A stretch of 64,000 nucleotides of DNA, from NCBI RefSeq assembly GCF_000238395.3, contig NZ_CP011026.1, positions 372,001 to 436,000 of the forward strand, in the 5' to 3' direction. Position numbers and translations under genes: made by a program. Within the stretch, counting starts at the first letter, position 1; each line of letters opens with the position of its first letter. The notes below the pieces were generated by a model, which ran no database searches, was not told where the DNA came from, and saw only the letters and a program-made list of their open reading frames with translations. Source of the stretch: Pseudoalteromonas arctica A 37-1-2 (GTDB lineage Bacteria > Pseudomonadota > Gammaproteobacteria > Enterobacterales > Alteromonadaceae). Below are positions 17,830 through 27,500 of the stretch, one piece after another.

Positions 17830-18285
17830 TTAGCTTTTAGGCTTAACCCACATAACACCCACTTCTTTTTTGGTTACTAAAACCTCAGTACCGGCGCTAA
17901 TTGGTTGCTCACTTTTGAGTTTCCAGCTAATACCTGAATATTGATGTGTAGTTAAACCTTGTTCTGTTACATCGCTAGTAAGTACAAAAGTAAGTTCAGC
18001 AAAATCACTATTCACTTGCTTTTTATCTACGCGATTTTGCATTTGTTTTAATGGTTTCCAAAGTGCAATGGCTAAGCCAGCTGTTACAACTGCATTACTC
18101 CAAAGGGCTGTTGCTAATGAGTCAGGTAAAATACCAAAACTCATTAATAATCCTGTAAGGAATAACGATAATCCAAAAAACAACAAAATAAATGTAGAAA
18201 GGCCAAGTACTGCTACTTCTATTATTAAAGCAACAATACCAAGTACCATAAGTGTTTGCGGTAAATTTTGCGTAATAAAATCCAT
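17830..18285 (-). CDS. NfeD-family membrane protein
   Basis: 151 residues. Two to three hydrophobic helices (about 10-75) are followed by a soluble OB-fold domain (about 90-150, ELTFVLTSDVTEQGLTTHQYSGISWKLKSEQPISAGTEVLV) typical of NfeD short forms such as YbbK. NfeD proteins pair with SPFH proteins in the membrane. It lies 21 nt downstream of the qmcA-like gene on the same strand, which is the conserved arrangement. Confidence 0.88.
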   Translation of the reverse strand: MDFITQNLPQTLMVLGIVALIIEVAVLGLSTFILLFFGLSLFLTGLLMSFGILPDSLATALWSNAVVTAGLAIALWKPLKQMQNRVDKKQVNSDFAELTFVLTSDVTEQGLTTHQYSGISWKLKSEQPISAGTEVLVTKKEVGVMWVKPKS

Positions 18286-18306
18286 ACAAACCTCTTTATT
18301 TAGTTA

Positions 18307-19260
18307 TTAACCCTGATGCTTTTTATTTAAGCTATTAATGATTGCCATACCTTGGGCAACCATTGAGCTTGCATCTGTCGCGTTGTCTGGCAGTAATACA
18401 ATTGATGATTCACGAGCAATCGCTTCTTTAGCCGCGATTGCTTTAGTTGCTAAATCTAACTGAATTGCTTTTTGACCTTGCTCTGTATCTGCAGCTTCAC
18501 CTATTTTAATAAGTGCATTTGCTTGTGCTTCTGCAACCGTAGTAATAGCTGTTGCTTCACCTTCAGCGCGTAAAATTTGCTCGGCTTTGTCGGCTTCAGC
18601 AGCAAGTACTTGTGCTTGTTTTTTACCTTCAGCAACATTGATATTTGCTTGGCGATCACCTTCTGACTCTAAAATTTGAGCTCGTTTAACACGCTCAGCT
18701 TTCATTTGTGCTTCCATCGCTTCCATAATAGAGTTAGGCGGCACAATATCTTTAATTTCGTAGCGAAGTACTTGAATACCCCAAGGCTCAGATGCCTGGT
18801 TTATAGCTGCAACAATGTTGGTATTAAGTAAATCACGCTCTTCAAATGTTTTATCAAGCTCCATTTTACCTAATTCTGAACGCATTGTTGTTTGTGAAAG
18901 TTGTACAACTGCAAACGTATAGTCGTCAACGCCATACGTTGCTTTGTATGGGTCTAGTACCCTAAAGTACAGTACGCCATCAACTATAAGTGAGATGTTA
19001 TCTTTAGTGATAGCTGACTGCGATGGTACATCTTGAGCTTGTTCTTTTAAGCTACGATCAGCCGAGATTCTATCAATAAATGGAATAATAAAGTTAAGGC
19101 CGGCTTCTTTAGTTGATTGGTATTTACCAAAACGTTCGATTAACCAGGCACGGTTTTGTGGTACAAATTTAACGCTACTTTTTAAAAGCACGATAACAAA
19201 AACAAGTAAAAAAGCCTCAACAGTAAAAACCATATCGAGAATTTGTGTGACTGGATCCAT
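18307..19260 (-). CDS. qmcA: SPFH/Band 7 (stomatin-like) membrane protein QmcA
   Basis: 317 residues. An N-terminal membrane anchor (about 7-27) precedes the SPFH domain (FVPQNRAWLIERFGKYQSTKEAGLNFIIPFID, then RYEIKDIVPPNSIMEAMEAQMKAER). An Ala/Glu-rich coiled coil (about 185-265, repeated AEGKKQAQVLAAEADKAEQ) follows. E. coli QmcA is similar in length and layout and forms oligomers at the inner membrane. The partner NfeD gene follows directly. A role in membrane microdomain organisation is inferred from the family. Confidence 0.9.
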   Translation of the reverse strand: MDPVTQILDMVFTVEAFLLVFVIVLLKSSVKFVPQNRAWLIERFGKYQSTKEAGLNFIIPFIDRISADRSLKEQAQDVPSQSAITKDNISLIVDGVLYFRVLDPYKATYGVDDYTFAVVQLSQTTMRSELGKMELDKTFEERDLLNTNIVAAINQASEPWGIQVLRYEIKDIVPPNSIMEAMEAQMKAERVKRAQILESEGDRQANINVAEGKKQAQVLAAEADKAEQILRAEGEATAITTVAEAQANALIKIGEAADTEQGQKAIQLDLATKAIAAKEAIARESSIVLLPDNATDASSMVAQGMAIINSLNKKHQG

Positions 19261-19377
19261 TTAAACATTCCTTATAATAATTAAACGCTGAGTGGTTGTA
19301 TTGTTTATAATTTCAGCGTGTATAGATTATCACTACAGCGAACTTTTAACCACTAAAACTCACTGTAGCGCGCCGAC

Positions 19378-20829
19378 TTAGTCGGTTTTTTTAAAACTGG
19401 CTATTTTATTTCTGCCTGTTTCTTTTGCGTTATAAAGGGCTATGTCGGCGTTAGTTATAACTTCTTTAGGTGTTGTTTTTTGATTGGGTATAAGGCTATA
19501 AAATCCGATACTCAAAGTGAGGTATTTACTGGCACTTGAAAAGTTATGTTCAATTGCAAGTTCTGCAATTTTTTCCTGAATAAGGACAGCATATCTTTGA
19601 CAATGATCTGTGTCGACTGCAGGTAAAATTATCGCAAATTCTTCACCACCGAAACGAGCGGCTAAATCACCTTCACGTTTACAAAGATCATGCAGCGCTT
19701 TGGCAACTTTTTTTAACACTTCGTCACCTAGCTGATGCCCATAGTTATCGTTATAACGCTTAAAAAAATCAATATCACACATTATTAAACTAATGGGTTC
19801 TTTATTACGTGCGCCGCGCTTAATTTCGCATTTTAAAGTTTGATCAAAACAGCGTCGGTTAGCAATGTTTGTAAGGCCATCAGTATTAACTTGTTTGTTA
19901 AGTTTATGATTGGCATTAATGAGTTGCTGCTGAGCTTGTTGTAGCTCTTGCTTGTAATTTAAATTTTTGAAAGCATTAGCAAGCATTTCACCTACTAACC
20001 TTAAGCGAATAAGGTCTAAATCAGTCCAGTTTCGCTTTTGAACAACGCAATCACAGCCTATAAAGCCAACGAGCTCTTTGTCATAACGTAGACCAATGCA
20101 AAGTACTGATTTTATTTTTTGTTGCTGGAAAATTGTTTTTTCGCTCATTGCTTGAATGGGTAACGACGTTACATCGTTAACTCTAAATAAGTGAGTACGT
20201 GCCATCAAACTAAAAAAGTAGGGGAGATCGCTTTTCGGAAGGTTTTGTAAGTCCTCTCTAAATGCTTGTATATCATTATTGACCCATTCGTGGGTGTTAT
20301 TTATGGTTTTACCATCCTCGGCAAACTTAAAAAGATAACTTCTATCTGCGTGGCAAACGGTACCAATAGCTTTTAATGCGTAGTTGATATGCTTATCAAC
20401 GTCGTTGTTTTGAATATCAATTAAGTCAGTTGATATGTTCGAAATAATATTATCAAAATCATATTGTTCATCTACATTATTATTCAATATATCAATTATA
20501 ATAATGGAGCTTGAGTTAGGTAATTTTGCAAATTTTACATTGAGTAGCAATTTAGATACCTGTTTTGATAAAACAAACTGGCATTGGTTATTTGCAGTGA
20601 AATAATCAAAGAATAGCTCCTCGACTAATAGTTCTTTTTTACTGTGATGATTGGTCAAAGTGATGTGTGAAAAATCAATTTTATTAAAATGTGATTTATT
20701 TCTTAAGCCAAACAAGCCCTGTGCTTGGCTGTTAACTTTAAATATATTTTCATTGGCATCATAAAGTAATACACAAAACGGCAGTAACTCCAAGTTTCGC
20801 CATATTTCATTTGATAGGTTATTACTCAC
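19378..20829 (-). CDS. Diguanylate cyclase with PAS- and GAF-type sensor domains
   Basis: 483 residues with no membrane segment. A PAS-like fold (about 10-120) is followed by a GAF domain (about 135-290, ICHADRSYLFKF and FIGCDCVVQKRNWTDLDLIRLRLVGEMLANAF), a coiled linker and a GGDEF domain (about 315-480). The active-site motif is GGEEF (RFGGEEFAIILP), the usual functional variant. No RxxD inhibitory site is obvious four residues upstream. It makes cyclic di-GMP in response to an unknown small-molecule or light/redox signal. An element copy (C) sits 65 bp upstream, in its promoter region. Confidence 0.92.
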   Translation of the reverse strand: MSNNLSNEIWRNLELLPFCVLLYDANENIFKVNSQAQGLFGLRNKSHFNKIDFSHITLTNHHSKKELLVEELFFDYFTANNQCQFVLSKQVSKLLLNVKFAKLPNSSSIIIIDILNNNVDEQYDFDNIISNISTDLIDIQNNDVDKHINYALKAIGTVCHADRSYLFKFAEDGKTINNTHEWVNNDIQAFREDLQNLPKSDLPYFFSLMARTHLFRVNDVTSLPIQAMSEKTIFQQQKIKSVLCIGLRYDKELVGFIGCDCVVQKRNWTDLDLIRLRLVGEMLANAFKNLNYKQELQQAQQQLINANHKLNKQVNTDGLTNIANRRCFDQTLKCEIKRGARNKEPISLIMCDIDFFKRYNDNYGHQLGDEVLKKVAKALHDLCKREGDLAARFGGEEFAIILPAVDTDHCQRYAVLIQEKIAELAIEHNFSSASKYLTLSIGFYSLIPNQKTTPKEVITNADIALYNAKETGRNKIASFKKTD

Positions 20830-20894
20830 TCAACTCTCCATGTGTTTAAGCCACAATTAAATTGTTATCTATTGTATTTTTATTGTTTTTACTT

Positions 20895-21058
20895 GGGCGT
20901 GTTAATCTTCCTTAGATCGAGCTCAAAGGGCAGCTCATGCTTGGTATTTATGCTGCGTTATCGCCTATTTATGGGGAATAGCTACACTACATAGACTCTG
21001 CCTTGCCTCAAAACCAAAAATACTACTGCAAATTCAACCAACGAAGTTCAACAAGCCC
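20895..21058. repeat. Miniature inverted-repeat element, copy C (164 bp, internally deleted)
   Basis: Ends GGGCGTGTTAATCTTCC and (rev. comp.) GGGCTTGTTGAACTTCG, with TA on the right flank. It keeps the conserved CGTTATCGCC/TAGGCTCTGCC block of the other copies but lacks about 100 bp of their interior. It lies between the divergent diguanylate cyclase and CDF transporter genes, so it may affect either promoter. The rest of 20830-21212 shows nothing recognisable. Confidence 0.75.
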
Positions 21059-21212
21059 TACTAATTATTAGCACATTTTTTTTGATTTACTAAGTTTTTA
21101 GTGCGTTTGAGGGCAGTACGTATTATAATTGATACTGTATATCATTACCCTTTTCTACTCTAAGCCATCTTTGGTTTATTTGCACTTTAAGTATAGGTTA
21201 TTCAAGCATTTC

Positions 21213-22106
21213 ATGACAGAAATCACTACACACCAAGCTTCTCGTCGTCGGTTACTTATTGCGCTAGCAATTACGTGTTCGTTTATGGTAATTCAGGTTA
21301 TAGGTGCTTATTATTCTAATTCGCTTGCTGTACTTGCCGATGCGGGGCATTTGTTTGTTCACAATAGCTCGTTATTCATCGCACTGATTGCATCAAGTCT
21401 CGCTATTCATTTTGCTAAAACTTATAACGATGGTCATCAAAGAGCCGAGCTTTTGGGTGGTCTGGTGAACGGATTTTTATACCTAGCAATCAGTTTAATT
21501 ATTTTGTATGAAGGTGGTGAGCGCTATATACACCAGCATGAAGGAAATGAGCTGGCTATTAATAGTTATTTAATGTCGGTTATTGCTGCTATTGGTTTTT
21601 TGTTTCATGGTGCTGCTGCATGGGTTTTATATAAAGGCCGCAAAGCGAGTATTAATGTTTACGCGGTATTTTTACATTCATTCTTTGATTTGATTTCTAC
21701 CGTATCGACATTTGTGGCTGGTATTCTTATATATTTTACGGGCTGGGTTGTTATCGATATTTTATCGAGCATGTTAATCGCCTCTTTCGTGTTGTTTACC
21801 GGTGTTAAGGTCATTATTAGTTGTATAAAAGGTTTACGCTTAAATAAGGCCAAACTTCCTAAAGTTGCAGATATTGAAAGTGAGATTACAGATATGGAGC
21901 ATGTTCACAATGTCCATAACGTCACTGTAACGCGTAAATATAAGGGTGTAGTAGTCGGGGCGCACGTTGTACTTAAAGAGCATTGTACTATTGAAAAACA
22001 CGATGAAGCATGTCGTATGAAGGTAGAACAACTGTTAGCTGAAAAATTTAATGTACGCAATAGTGTATTACAAATAGAAAGCCACGAATGCCATCACATC
22101 CATTAG
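21213..22106 (+). CDS. Cation diffusion facilitator (CDF) transporter with altered metal site
   Basis: About 297 residues from the ATG at 21213. The longer in-frame start at 21129 lacks a ribosome site. Six predicted helices and a C-terminal cytoplasmic domain (DIESEITDMEHVHNVHNVTVTRKYKG) fit ZitB/CzcD-type exporters. The helix-5 site HSFFD (HxxxD) is intact. In helix 2, where ZitB-like proteins read HxxxD, this one reads HLFVH (HxxxH), so one acidic ligand is replaced by His. That change may shift metal preference. The C-terminus ends HECHHIH, a further possible metal site. A terminator follows. Confidence 0.87.
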   Translation: MTEITTHQASRRRLLIALAITCSFMVIQVIGAYYSNSLAVLADAGHLFVHNSSLFIALIASSLAIHFAKTYNDGHQRAELLGGLVNGFLYLAISLIILYEGGERYIHQHEGNELAINSYLMSVIAAIGFLFHGAAAWVLYKGRKASINVYAVFLHSFFDLISTVSTFVAGILIYFTGWVVIDILSSMLIASFVLFTGVKVIISCIKGLRLNKAKLPKVADIESEITDMEHVHNVHNVTVTRKYKGVVVGAHVVLKEHCTIEKHDEACRMKVEQLLAEKFNVRNSVLQIESHECHHIH

Positions 22107-22124
22107 TAGCATTTAATTAATATA

Positions 22125-22154
22125 AAAGCGTGTAATAATGATTAGCACGCTTTT
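22125..22154. terminator. Bidirectional terminator between the CDF and GGDEF/EAL genes
   Basis: AAAGCGTG (22125-22132) pairs with CACGCTTT (22146-22153), flanked by A and T runs on both sides. It serves two convergent genes. Confidence 0.75.
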
Positions 22155-22162
22155 AATGTTTT

Positions 22163-22187
22163 AAATCAAATCAAATCAAATCAAATC
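22163..22187. repeat. (AAATC)5 pentanucleotide repeat spanning a stop codon
   Basis: Five tandem copies of AAATC lie across the end of the minus-strand 1499-codon gene. The stop codon (22176-22178) is inside the repeat. A change in repeat number shifts the frame at the very C-terminus only. Confidence 0.8.
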
Positions 22188-25100
22188 AATGATATTGCTA
22201 AAACAATCGCTTTTACGTAAGTCTTTAGCATCCATTGGCCTTGCAAAGTAATAACCTTGCAGTACAGTACACCCAACCTCGGCTAAAAAGATCATCTGTT
22301 CGCGCGTTTCTACTCCTTCTGCAATACAGTAAAGATCTAGGTTTTCGGCCAATAAAAGAATGGTCTTAATAATTGACTCATCCCCTTTATCTATACCAAT
22401 ACTGTTTACAAAGCTTTGATCTATTTTAATAACATTAATAGGAAATTGGCTCAAATAGGTGAGTGACGAGTAACCAGTACCAAAATCATCAAGTAGTAAT
22501 TTAAACCCAGCAGCTTTTAAGTTTTGTAGCTGCTTGGCTGCTTTGAGTTTATCTTCTAGTAAAATACTCTCTGTTATTTCAAGTCTTAATTGTCTTGGAT
22601 GAACTTGAGAGTCCGCTAATATGGACATTAACCGCTGGGTTATGTTTGTTTTTAAAATGTGTTTAGGAGATAAGTTTAAAGATATATAAAACAATGGGTT
22701 TGCGCTGAGTATAGGTGCAATTTCAATAAGAGCTCGTTGCAATGCTTGCTCAGTAAGGAGTTCTATTAAACCAGTTTCTTCTGCTACCGGTATAAAAAGT
22801 GCTGGGGATACCAACTGTCCTTGATTTTTCCAGCGCATGAGTAACTCCACGCCATTTATTGTTTTTTCTTCTATGTCGATAATGGGCTGATAGTGATTAA
22901 AAAATCGGTTGTCTTTTACTGCATCTTTTAAATCATTTTCGAGCAGTAACTTTTGTTTTATCAGCTCATTCATTTCATCGCTAAAAAACTTAAAGTCGTT
23001 TCTCCCGCCTTGTTTAGCGTGCATCATCGCAACATCGGCATTACGGATAAGTATATCGGTGGTTACAGCATCAAATGGGTATAGAGCTACGCCAATACTT
23101 GCTGAAATATTAATAGAGAAGTCTTCAATAATTACTTTATTAGCTAACTCATTACTAATTTTTCTTACTGTATCGCGAAGAGACTGAAGCGATTTTATAT
23201 TTTGAATCAGCACTAAAAATTCATCACCACTTTGACGGCCAAGTTTTGCGTTTACGCCAAGCATACCGTTTACTCTTTGGGTAATATTACAAAGTAGCTT
23301 ATCGCCAACTGCGTGGCCAAAAGAGTCGTTAACAGGTTTGAACTTATCTAAATCAATAAATAATAATGCGCATTGTGTATTACTTTCATTGGCATGTTTA
23401 ATCGCGTCTTCAATATTTTTATACATTAAACTACGATTAGGTAGATGCGTTAGAGGATCAAAATTAGCCAAATAGCGCAGTTCGTTTTCTGCACGTTTTT
23501 GCTCAGTTAAATCTGTAATAACAACCACGTAGTAGCTTGCAGTATCTTTTGTTACGGCTGTGGCGCTTATATGTATTGGATGTTCGTTACTTTTTGCTGT
23601 TTTTATATAAGCATCACTTTGCCAGTTTTCTGTAGCTTTTAATTTTTTTAAAATATTTGCAAACTCTCTACACTTATCTTTACCAATGGCCCTAATAAAT
23701 AATTTTGGGCTAATTTTAGTGGCTGCTTGTTCACTTGAAAACGTTTCAATAAAACTGTTGTTCGCAGAAAATGGCATTAAATGCTTATCGAGTATAAGTA
23801 ACCAGTCGTTTATTTGGCTAAACGCTTCACCTAGAATTTTTGCTTGTTGCTCATTAGCCCGTTGCTCAGTGATATTGGTATATATGCCAGAAACATATAG
23901 CGGCTCATTTGTTTGAGGATCGTATATAACTTGTCCTGTATCTTGATACCATAACCAATGCCCATTTTTATGCTGTAGACGATAAGTTGCTTGCCAGTTT
24001 TGTTGTTTTTTGTACTTGAAGTAGTTTTCCCATTGGTTTTCAAAACGACGTCGGTCATCTGGGTGTATTAGCGCTAAAAATTGATCTATATGCACGCGTA
24101 CAGACAAGCCTGTATAGCCTAATTCACTTCCTCTGAGCGTACTTACGGAAGCATCTTTAAAATTATAATCCCACACGCCACTTTTGTTATTTTTAAGCGC
24201 GAGTTCTGTTTGCTTTTGCGAATGAATCGTCGCTCTATGGGCTTGTTCAATTGCAACTTGGCGGCTGCGGTATTGCCAAAAAATGAAAAACAACACGGCA
24301 ATTATTAAAACTACATAGGCGACAATAGCTAAGGGCGACTTCCATGGTGCGTAGGCTACGTTGATATTAAGTGTTGCAGGTTCGCTTGTAACAATACCAT
24401 CGCGATTATGTGCTGATATTTCTAGCGAATAACTACCGGGTTGAAGTTTTGTGAAAAACACTTGGTTAGATTGTAAGTCTTCATATGTAAGGGACGTTGG
24501 CCCTGAAAGAATTACCTTATAATACGCTTTGTCTATATTGGGGTAAGAAAAGTTAGAAAAACTAACTGTAAGGCCCATGTCTTCATAACTGAGATCAAGT
24601 GGTTGGCTAAGGTATTTATGAGGGTAATAATCGAGCTCTTTGGTAAAAAGGTTTATATCGGTAATCGCTACATTATTTTTTTTAAATAATTCTTTTTCAT
24701 CAAAGTCTAAGGGGTCAAAAAGTAGCGCGCCCGCATTACTACCAAATATAAGCCTGCCATCGTTTAATGTTGTTGCTGCTATAGGAGTAAATTGGTTTAT
24801 ATTCAATCCGTCTTTTACTGAATAACTCACCACATTGAGTGTATCTAGGTTTATTTGATATAAACCATTGTCGGTACTTGCCCATAAAAAACCATTTTCA
24901 TCAGGAAGTAACGAATAGATAGAGTCAGTATTAAATGAATTTTTTAATCCTATGTAGTGTTTTCTCTCATAAGTAACTGGGTCAACACCAAGCAAGCCTT
25001 CGTGGGTGGTTGCCAACCATAAAATATTTCGTTTTGAGTCTAAGTAAAAGTTTTCTACAGTGTAAAAAATATCTTCTTTAGGATTAAAAGACTGGAATAT

Positions 25101-26675
25101 AGTCGTTAAAGTTTTCGTTTTTTCGTTGTACCTAAAAAAACTTTTTGATGTGCCAAGTACAAACTCTTCAGGATGTGTGTCGAGGGGTTTATAAAAAGCA
25201 TAAGAAAATAAAGGGTCAACTTGCTCTTTGAGTCCTTTAATAATTCTTGTTTTTCCGGTTGTTTCATTAAAAATATAAAAGTTATCATCAGACATAAATG
25301 CATATTTATTTGCAGCAACTTGGGCAAAACCAAATAAGTTGAGCTGGTTAATTACATTATTGTCTGTGTCTTTATTTTCAATAATTTTACCCGTTTGCTT
25401 ATCGAAAAGTTTAAAACCATCATAAGTAACAAGCCAAAGAAATTGATCGTTTCCAATTGAAGACGCAAAAATATCAAATACCGCTGATGCTCCGTATATT
25501 GCTTTTGAGTCGGTCGAGCTCAAATATACTTCACTTTTATTTGTTGCTTTGTCGTAGCGCGCAATTCCATCTTCTGTTCCTAGCCATATAATATTATTTT
25601 TATCTTGGTAGGTGGCATGAACAGTATTGTTACCGGGTAAAAAAATGTGTTTAAACCGTCGGGTTTTAATTGGCCAGGTAAACACGCCTTGGGTTCTAGA
25701 TGCGAGCCAAAGCACGCCGGACTTATCAATCATTAGATCGTTGATTGAGTTTTCATTAATATTAAACTTACTTTTTTCATAATTTAATATGAACTCTAAC
25801 TCTTTGGTTTCGCGGTGATAACTAAATAATCCACTTTCGGTTGCTACAAACTCGCCGTAAACAGTATTGGCATAATCCCATATATTATAATCAGGAATTA
25901 ATGTTGTAACATTTGCTGCAGATATATTTTTGTTATTATCAAATGCTAATTGATACATACCTTCGACAGTACCAACAAGTAATCCTAATTCATTATCAAC
26001 ACTTAAAAATTTGACGTTTATATTATCTATCGTATTTTTTTCAGGGGGATGAAGAGGGATTTTTACAAGTTCTGAATTATCTATATTTGCAGTGTATAAA
26101 CCATCATTTGTACCAATATATAAAGTGTTTTTATATATCGTTAATGACCTAATGTAGTCCCTTTTATTTGGGAGTGCTAGCTTAAGTGTAAAGTGTTTAC
26201 TCGTCTCATCAAATGTATATATTTGACCATCTATGGCGAAGTAAAAAGTATCTTGTTGCTGAGTCATTGCGGAGATTGGAGAAAACATCTTTTTTTCTTT
26301 ATCTATTTGACCAGAATAGATTTTTTCGGTTTTTAAAGTGAGGGGATCTATTATATACGCACCAGAAAGATCAGTTGAGACAATGATTTTTCCGTCTTCG
26401 GCTTTAAATAATGCATAAATATAGTGTTTATCTAAGCCAAAGCCACCATTAAAAGTTTTTACTTTATAACCATCAAAACGGTTTAAACCCTGTTGGGTTG
26501 CTATCCATATGAAGCCAATGTCATCTTCTTGCGACTGCAAAACGTAACTTTGCGAGAGACCTTCGTCAGTAGAAATTCGTTGTAATTGTTGAGCATAGTT
26601 TTGTGATGCAAAAGTGCTTTGGATGCATAGTAAAAAAACAATGGTGATATGAAAAAAAAGTTTGCTCAAACGCAC
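22176..26675 (-). CDS. Propeller-sensor GGDEF/EAL protein (Reg_prop-Y_Y_Y-TM-PAS-PAS-GGDEF-EAL)
   Basis: 1499 residues. A signal peptide (1-23) is followed by a periplasmic double beta-propeller of two-component-regulator repeats (to about 720, many GLLWLAS/GFLWASTDNGLY-type units), a Y_Y_Y domain (about 725-785), one transmembrane helix (about 790-812), a PAS with PAC end (about 845-945), a second PAS (about 955-1070), GGDEF (about 1080-1245) and EAL (about 1255-1490). The GGDEF motif reads SGDEF. The EAL domain keeps its catalytic set: Glu in ELLMRW, Asn in LNLSP, EITES, DDFGTGYSS, Lys in IKID, AEGVET and Gln in LQGYYF. Phosphodiesterase activity is therefore likely. Cyclase activity is possible, since SGDEF variants can be active. 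Such propellers often sense polysaccharide-derived ligands. Confidence 0.93.
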   Translation of the reverse strand: MRLSKLFFHITIVFLLCIQSTFASQNYAQQLQRISTDEGLSQSYVLQSQEDDIGFIWIATQQGLNRFDGYKVKTFNGGFGLDKHYIYALFKAEDGKIIVSTDLSGAYIIDPLTLKTEKIYSGQIDKEKKMFSPISAMTQQQDTFYFAIDGQIYTFDETSKHFTLKLALPNKRDYIRSLTIYKNTLYIGTNDGLYTANIDNSELVKIPLHPPEKNTIDNINVKFLSVDNELGLLVGTVEGMYQLAFDNNKNISAANVTTLIPDYNIWDYANTVYGEFVATESGLFSYHRETKELEFILNYEKSKFNINENSINDLMIDKSGVLWLASRTQGVFTWPIKTRRFKHIFLPGNNTVHATYQDKNNIIWLGTEDGIARYDKATNKSEVYLSSTDSKAIYGASAVFDIFASSIGNDQFLWLVTYDGFKLFDKQTGKIIENKDTDNNVINQLNLFGFAQVAANKYAFMSDDNFYIFNETTGKTRIIKGLKEQVDPLFSYAFYKPLDTHPEEFVLGTSKSFFRYNEKTKTLTTIFQSFNPKEDIFYTVENFYLDSKRNILWLATTHEGLLGVDPVTYERKHYIGLKNSFNTDSIYSLLPDENGFLWASTDNGLYQINLDTLNVVSYSVKDGLNINQFTPIAATTLNDGRLIFGSNAGALLFDPLDFDEKELFKKNNVAITDINLFTKELDYYPHKYLSQPLDLSYEDMGLTVSFSNFSYPNIDKAYYKVILSGPTSLTYEDLQSNQVFFTKLQPGSYSLEISAHNRDGIVTSEPATLNINVAYAPWKSPLAIVAYVVLIIAVLFFIFWQYRSRQVAIEQAHRATIHSQKQTELALKNNKSGVWDYNFKDASVSTLRGSELGYTGLSVRVHIDQFLALIHPDDRRRFENQWENYFKYKKQQNWQATYRLQHKNGHWLWYQDTGQVIYDPQTNEPLYVSGIYTNITEQRANEQQAKILGEAFSQINDWLLILDKHLMPFSANNSFIETFSSEQAATKISPKLFIRAIGKDKCREFANILKKLKATENWQSDAYIKTAKSNEHPIHISATAVTKDTASYYVVVITDLTEQKRAENELRYLANFDPLTHLPNRSLMYKNIEDAIKHANESNTQCALLFIDLDKFKPVNDSFGHAVGDKLLCNITQRVNGMLGVNAKLGRQSGDEFLVLIQNIKSLQSLRDTVRKISNELANKVIIEDFSINISASIGVALYPFDAVTTDILIRNADVAMMHAKQGGRNDFKFFSDEMNELIKQKLLLENDLKDAVKDNRFFNHYQPIIDIEEKTINGVELLMRWKNQGQLVSPALFIPVAEETGLIELLTEQALQRALIEIAPILSANPLFYISLNLSPKHILKTNITQRLMSILADSQVHPRQLRLEITESILLEDKLKAAKQLQNLKAAGFKLLLDDFGTGYSSLTYLSQFPINVIKIDQSFVNSIGIDKGDESIIKTILLLAENLDLYCIAEGVETREQMIFLAEVGCTVLQGYYFARPMDAKDLRKSDCFSNIIDLI

Positions 26676-26841
26676 TTATAAACACTCTCAGTGGAGGATA
26701 GGATGATACTTAGCTAGATAGTAAATATAGCATAAGTTTTTATTTTTTAATTACAAATAATATACGTAAAGTTAAAAGCTCTATTTTCAAATAGTGAGCT
26801 AATCTATATAGATAACAGTTAATGTTCATAAGGAGAGTATA

Positions 26842-27393
26842 GTGGTTTTATCTAATATTGATGCAAAAAATAGCGTGTTATTAATAATAGACTTACAAGC
26901 GTTGCTTGCTCCTGCAATTAAAGACTTTCCGAATATTTTAAAAAGTACATTGCAGTTAGCGCAGGCGGGTATTATTCACGGTGTCCCAGTCTTAATAACC
27001 GAGCAATATGTCAAAGGGTTGGGCGAGACTAATCAGCAAATTAAAAATACGTTACCTAATGCTACGTATTTTCATAAAACGTACTTTAGTGCGTGTGCAG
27101 AGCCTGGCTTTGTTGATAAGTTAAAAAGCTATGGTAAAAAGCAAGTTATTGTTGTTGGCACTGAAGCGCATGTGTGTGTTTTACAAACATGCTTAGATTT
27201 AATAGAAAATGGTTTTGAAGTTATTATCGTACACGACGGAGTTGGCTCGAGAAATCCGCAACATAAAAATTTGGCGATTGAACAGCTACGCCAAGCTGGA
27301 TCGGTAATTTCATGCGCTGAAATAGTTATTTTTCAATGGACAAAAAAAGCAGCAACACCGACGTTTAAAAAAATATTACCTATAATAAAATAA
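26842..27393 (+). CDS. Isochorismatase-family cysteine hydrolase
   Basis: 183 residues. It starts at GTG 26842, because AGGAG lies 6 nt upstream. The family triad is visible: Asp in LLIIDLQ (about 15), Lys in FHKTYFS (about 80) and the nucleophilic Cys in GTEAHVCVLQTCLDL (about 113-118). It resembles YcaC-like hydrolases rather than EntB, since it has no aryl-carrier domain. Substrate unknown. It stands alone, separated from the chemotaxis gene by about 107 bp. Confidence 0.87.
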   Translation: MVLSNIDAKNSVLLIIDLQALLAPAIKDFPNILKSTLQLAQAGIIHGVPVLITEQYVKGLGETNQQIKNTLPNATYFHKTYFSACAEPGFVDKLKSYGKKQVIVVGTEAHVCVLQTCLDLIENGFEVIIVHDGVGSRNPQHKNLAIEQLRQAGSVISCAEIVIFQWTKKAATPTFKKILPIIK

Positions 27394-27500
27394 GCTTATT
27401 CAAAGTCTGGCTTAAATTTTATTAAAATCGGTGCTCTAATTTAAGTTTTACTACGTATAATGCTGTGTGTTTAGTAAGCTTCAATATATTAAAGGGTTTT

